From Planctomycetia bacterium (GTDB lineage Bacteria; Planctomycetota; Planctomycetia; Pirellulales; UBA1268): 34,227 nt of DNA. Shown piece after piece: positions 31,860 through 34,227 of the stretch; the stretch's first letter is position 1; each line of letters begins with the position of its first letter. A program made the translations under genes and the position numbers. The notes below the pieces were generated by a model that did not search any database, was not told the origin of the DNA, and saw only the letters and a list, made by a program, of their open reading frames with translations. The stretch spans positions 1 to 34,227 of the forward strand of contig RFRL01000014.1 of assembly GCA_009924545.1 (NCBI GenBank). The letters run 5' to 3'.

Positions 31860-32744
31860 ATGAGCGACCACGCCCCGATCCCCCGCGACGTGCTCGGCTG
31901 CCTCGTGGCCGGCTACGAGAAGGGGGGCACGACGCTCGTCAAGGATTTGCTGCGCAATACCGGCCAGATGCGCGGCTGCTTCGAGGGCGGGCTGCTGCTC
32001 GCCGAGTGCCCGGCCGAGGGCATTCCCGAACCCTATGCGGCGCAGCTCATCCAGTCGTGGGAACTGCCGGCCGACTTCCTCGAGCGGTACCGGGCCTGCG
32101 GCTCCTTCGCGGAGGGCTACCGACTGTTGCGGGAGCTGTCGCTCATCCGCCGCAAAGAGCTGCCGCTGATCGACAAGACTCCACGTTACATGGCCTGCCT
32201 CGCCGACGTCATCCGCCGCGCTCCGGGCACGCCGGTGGTGGTGGTGCTGCGCGATCCGCTCCAGGTGACCGGCTCGTGGCTGCGGCTGGGCAACTCCGTC
32301 GCCGACGCGGCCGCCGCGATCCGGCTCTCGACGGCCGGGCTGGTGGCGGCGCCATTGGCCGCGGCGGGGCGGGTGCATGTGGTCCAGTTGGCCGACGTGG
32401 TCGCCGATCCTGCCGGCATGGCCGCCCGGCTGCAGGGCTGGTTGGGGCGGGAGTACATACCCTACGACCCGACGCACCAACTCGGCACGTCTCCGCCGGG
32501 GCTGGCGCCTCCGATGGGGGTCGATGCCGACCGGGTGACGAACGCGCGGCGTCTGCCGCGAGAGGCACTGGCGGCGCTGGAGGCGGAACTGACGGCGCTC
32601 GTGCCGTGGGCCTGGCTCGTGGCGCGGGTGCCCAGCGGTCCACTGGACGAAGTCATCACCGCGGCCCGGCCGCTGTGGGACGCGGTGGCAGGTGAAGCCG
32701 TGGCCGCACGAGGGCTGCCTGGACCGGTTGATCCGGCAGGGTGA
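31860..32744 (+). CDS. Sulfotransferase family protein
   Basis: A 294-residue PAPS-dependent sulfotransferase-like protein. YEKGGTTLVKDLL at 19-31 corresponds to the 5'-phosphosulfate loop, DKTPRYMACLADV is the second conserved block, and VVVVLRDPLQVTGSW (about 124-138) is the 3'-phosphate-binding segment. No signal peptide is seen, so it acts in the cytoplasm or at the inner membrane. ATG 31860 is 21 bases after clpB, with CGGCGG as a weak ribosome site. The acceptor (glycan, lipid or other) cannot be told; planctomycetes carry many such genes. Confidence 0.82.
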   Translation: MSDHAPIPRDVLGCLVAGYEKGGTTLVKDLLRNTGQMRGCFEGGLLLAECPAEGIPEPYAAQLIQSWELPADFLERYRACGSFAEGYRLLRELSLIRRKELPLIDKTPRYMACLADVIRRAPGTPVVVVLRDPLQVTGSWLRLGNSVADAAAAIRLSTAGLVAAPLAAAGRVHVVQLADVVADPAGMAARLQGWLGREYIPYDPTHQLGTSPPGLAPPMGVDADRVTNARRLPREALAALEAELTALVPWAWLVARVPSGPLDEVITAARPLWDAVAGEAVAARGLPGPVDPAG

Positions 32745-32901
32745 CCATGGCCCACCAAACACGGAACTCGAAACACCACCCGGCGTGGACACGATCTCCG
32801 GAGTGGGGTCCAGAGTGGGCCGAGAGTGTTCAGCGCCCGTGTCTGCTTCGCCTCGGGGCCGATAGAACAGGTCAAGGCTCCGGCTCTCGGCGCTACCGTT
32901 C

Positions 32902-33096
32902 TCAACGCTTCCGTTCTTCGAGGCCCATGGCCCCGATGAGGACCTCGCAGCCGGTGGTCATCTTGCGGAGTTTTTGCGCCATGACGAGCTTTTCCGACGT
33001 CGTGGCTTTCTTGACTTTGCCGCGGAACTTCGCCACCTGCTGCTTGCGGTGCCGGCGTCGTTTGACTTCCTTCATCCGGTTGCTGATGCCGCCCAT
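32902..33096 (-). CDS. Small basic planctomycete protein, function unknown
   Basis: A 64-residue protein, strongly basic: SNRMKEVKRRRHRKQQVAKF followed by a helical KKATTSEKLVMAQKLRKMT and a hydrophobic GCEVLIGAMGL. It resembles small Lys/Arg-rich proteins commonly found as orphan genes in planctomycetes (perhaps DUF6800; not certain). The composition would suit RNA or ribosome binding, which is inference. ATG 33096 has AGGAA nine bases upstream, and a good sigma70-like promoter precedes it, supporting a real gene despite its size. Confidence 0.75.
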   Translation of the reverse strand: MGGISNRMKEVKRRRHRKQQVAKFRGKVKKATTSEKLVMAQKLRKMTTGCEVLIGAMGLEERKR

Positions 33097-33399
33097 GGTG
33101 GGATGTTCCTGCGGGGTGTGCGGTTGTTTGTGCGGGGACTGGCGGGCCCCAACGGGGCCGCTGCCGACGCCGAAACTCTAAAAAACCTCCCCTCCGGCGT
33201 CAAAGCCACCCGCGTGGTGCGGCCCGTGGCCGACGGCGTACACTCGGGTTCGCGGGCTGCTGCGGGGGGGTGATCCGCCGTCGCGGCCGTCGCAAGTGTG
33301 CTGCAGGCGGTGCCGCCGGTGCCGCTGGTGAGTCCAACCGGGGGCCCCGGTCGTGCGGTGGTCGGGTGGTTGGCGTCGGGTGCCGGGCGTGTCGCGTGA
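33097..33399. other. Intergenic region between the small basic gene and tRNA-Ser
   Basis: It holds the minus-strand promoter at 33175-33203, and the leader of the small basic gene, which contains a perfect 6-bp hairpin with a 3-base loop (33145-33159, GGCCCC/GGGGCC). On the + strand I see no clear promoter for the tRNA; the stretch 33260-33399 is GC-rich without recognisable elements. Confidence 0.5.
33175..33203 (-). promoter_or_regulatory. Sigma70-like promoter for the small basic protein gene
   Basis: On the minus strand TTGACG (33203-33198, five of six matches) and TAGAGT (33180-33175, four of six) are spaced by exactly 17 bases. Transcription would begin near 33168, leaving a leader of about 72 bases. 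This is the clearest promoter in the window. Confidence 0.6.
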
Positions 33400-33486
33400 G
33401 GATGGGTGGCAGAGCGGTTGAATGCACCGGTCTTGAAAACCGGCAACGGCGAAAGTCGTTCGTGGGTTCGAATCCCACCCCATCCG
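33400..33486 (+). tRNA. tRNA-Ser (anticodon UGA)
   Basis: An 87-base class II tRNA. Acceptor stem GGATGGG (33400-33406) pairs with CCCATCC (33479-33485), then discriminator G. The anticodon stem CCGGT/ACCGG (33427-33431/33439-33443) encloses loop CTTGAAA with TGA at 33434-33436. The long variable arm has stem ACGGC/GTCGT around GAAA (33446-33459). The T-arm GTGGG-TTCGAAT-CCCAC is at 33462-33478. CCA is not encoded (CCT follows the discriminator). The anticodon and long arm fix serine, reading UCN codons starting with UCA. Confidence 0.97.
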
Positions 33487-33893
33487 CCTTGTTTTCACCG
33501 GGGAAACCCCCGGGGAACTCCCAGGGAGGCAGCCCGGATCACCGGTCGGAATACCGGCGATGCTCCATGTGTCGGCCCGCGAATCGGGATCGCGGAGCGA
33601 AGCAAACACGATCGTGCGTGATCGCCGCGATCAGGCGTTCAGATGGGCTTCGGTGACCTCCCGCCGAGCCTCGCTCATACGAATCATCGCATGTTGCCTG
33701 CAACAGCGTCGACGACGCGTCGGGATCGGTGGGCTGGACGATGTCGTTTCGGTCGTGTGTCATCGTACGTTGTCGAACGAGGCCCGCTCACGGAACCTAA
33801 CGCTACCGGCGTCGGACGAATAGTCGAACTGGTGGGGCCGAGCGGCGTCGCGGTAGAATGAGGATCGACCCGTATCTGCCCGGAGGGCTTGCC
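33487..33893. other. Region without a recognisable gene after tRNA-Ser
   Basis: A perfect 6-bp hairpin CCGGGG-AAAC-CCCCGG lies at 33498-33513, 12 bases after the tRNA, without a T-run; it may help end or process the tRNA transcript. Overlapping short frames exist in several phases (for example 33560-33823 and 33643-33861 on +, 33539-33763 on -), but none shows a known family, a good ribosome site or coding-like composition. Base composition is a little less GC-rich than the housekeeping block. At 33882-33886 GGAGG serves the following gene. Confidence 0.5.
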
Positions 33894-34055
33894 GTGTCCA
33901 TCAGTTTCGATCTCCCCGCCGCAGTGGAGGACCAACTCCGGCGGGAGCTCGCCGATCTCGACGTTGCGGCCAAGGAAGCGGCCCTCGTCGAACTCTACCG
34001 CCAGGGGCGGATTGAGACGCCCTACTCCTTCCGGACTGCGGGGAGCGCAGGATAA
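33894..34055 (+). pseudogene. UPF0175 antitoxin-like protein, truncated by an IS element
   Basis: GTG 33894, with GGAGG seven bases ahead, opens SISFDLPAAVEDQLRREL and continues DLDVAAKEAALVELYRQGRI, the N-terminal half of UPF0175 proteins (often antitoxins paired with PIN-type toxins). Members normally go on with a short helix-turn-helix of the type HG-LAEALG and reach 80-95 residues. Here, after RQGRI (about residue 40), the sequence changes to ETPYSFRTAGSAG and stops. The change coincides with the presumed left end of an IS3-type element. No toxin gene is seen upstream; one could lie beyond the element. The in-frame ATG at 33858 is a weaker start. Confidence 0.7.
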
Positions 34056-34227
34056 TGCCCCCCCGGAGGACCGACAGATGGCCAAGACAGACAGTTCGGG
34101 ACGACAGCGGCCGAAGACCTACACCGACGACTTCAAGCGCGATGCCGTGCGTCTCGTCACGGAGCAGCGCTACTCGATCGCGGCGGCCGCCAAAGCCGTC
34201 GGCGTGAGCGACCCGACGAGAGGTGAG
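34013..34227 (+). mobile_element. Left end of an IS3-family insertion sequence, cut by the window end
   Basis: From TGAGACGCCC at about 34013 the UPF0175 reading ends, and 65 bases on begins an IS3-type OrfA with its own GGAGGA ribosome site (34065-34070). IS3 elements usually start with TG and have 20-40 base inverted repeats; the right end is not in the window, so the exact terminus and the target duplication cannot be confirmed. The window ending inside it is typical of an assembly broken at a repeated element. Confidence 0.7.
34078..34227 (+). CDS. IS3-family transposase OrfA, 3' partial
   Basis: Fifty codons are present. KTYTDDFKRDAVRLVTEQ followed by YSIAAAAKAVGVS is the N-terminal helix-turn-helix of IS3 OrfA (usual form: YT-EFK-EAVRLV...G-S---AA--LGVS), which binds the element's ends. 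ATG 34078 follows CGGAGGA at seven bases. The leucine zipper, the frameshift window and OrfB (the DDE enzyme) would lie beyond the window. The last residues (DPTRGE) depart slightly from the usual pattern, possibly because of poor sequence at a contig end. Confidence 0.8.
   Translation, partial: MAKTDSSGRQRPKTYTDDFKRDAVRLVTEQRYSIAAAAKAVGVSDPTRGE

Noticed and set aside
29175-32792. A 1205-codon open frame on the minus strand opposite clpB and the sulfotransferase
   Set aside because: It is antisense to clear chaperone coding sequence and its translation is His/Glu/Arg-rich without any domain; long antisense frames are expected at this GC content.
33498-33513. Rho-independent terminator after tRNA-Ser
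   Set aside because: The hairpin is good, but no T-run follows on either strand, so it is only described within the intergenic region.
33406-33621. An open frame reading MAERLNAPVLKTGNG...
   Set aside because: This is the translation of tRNA-Ser itself, a well-known false protein.
33560-33823. Possible toxin gene upstream of UPF0175
   Set aside because: The short frames here match no toxin family I know, lack ribosome sites, and PIN-type partners normally lie downstream of UPF0175.

Overview
The window looks like a chromosomal piece of a planctomycete, probably of the Pirellulales type. DNA is very GC-rich. Two PSD1/DUF1549-DUF1553 proteins are each followed by a DUF1501 protein, one with a planctomycete cytochrome c (PSCyt1) domain, an association largely confined to this phylum. 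coaC and coaB are separate genes, and small acidic and basic proteins of planctomycete style are present. It may be a whole assembled contig: it opens inside a broken histone-deacetylase-like sequence and stops inside an IS3-type transposase.

Left block (1-11832, + strand): a chimeric HDAC/PSD1 gene, a DUF1501 protein, a DUF1338/HglS-type 2-oxoadipate dioxygenase-like enzyme, a 1352-residue PSCyt1-DUF1549-DUF1553-LamG protein, a second DUF1501 gene broken by a one-base frameshift, and a secreted hydroxypyruvate-isomerase-like TIM barrel. The PSD1/DUF1501 pairs are thought to be exported and linked to complex polysaccharide use, but their biochemistry is not known.

Middle block (11864-26831, - strand, read right to left): housekeeping genes in close order: pheA, tpiA, secG, a 59-bp tandem repeat, yicC, gmk, rpoZ, coaC, coaB (frameshifted), argC, argJ, an acidic protein, a TPR protein, purine nucleoside phosphorylase, ileS, purN and a DinB-like protein. 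gmk/rpoZ and ileS/purN overlap by ATGA. A sigma70-like promoter precedes argC.

Right block (27117-34227): dnaK and clpB (chaperone pair, separated by a long imperfect stem-loop) and a sulfotransferase on +; a small basic protein with a good promoter on -; tRNA-Ser(UGA) on +; then a UPF0175 antitoxin-like gene cut by the left end of an IS3-family element.

I found no complete new defence or metabolic system. The observations most worth following up are the 59-bp repeat that forms a chain of start/stop-overlapping mini-ORFs leading into the yicC start codon, the in-frame HDAC/PSD1 fusion, the two frameshifts at C4 runs, the IS insertion, and an Asn-to-Asp change at the base-specificity site of the purine nucleoside phosphorylase.
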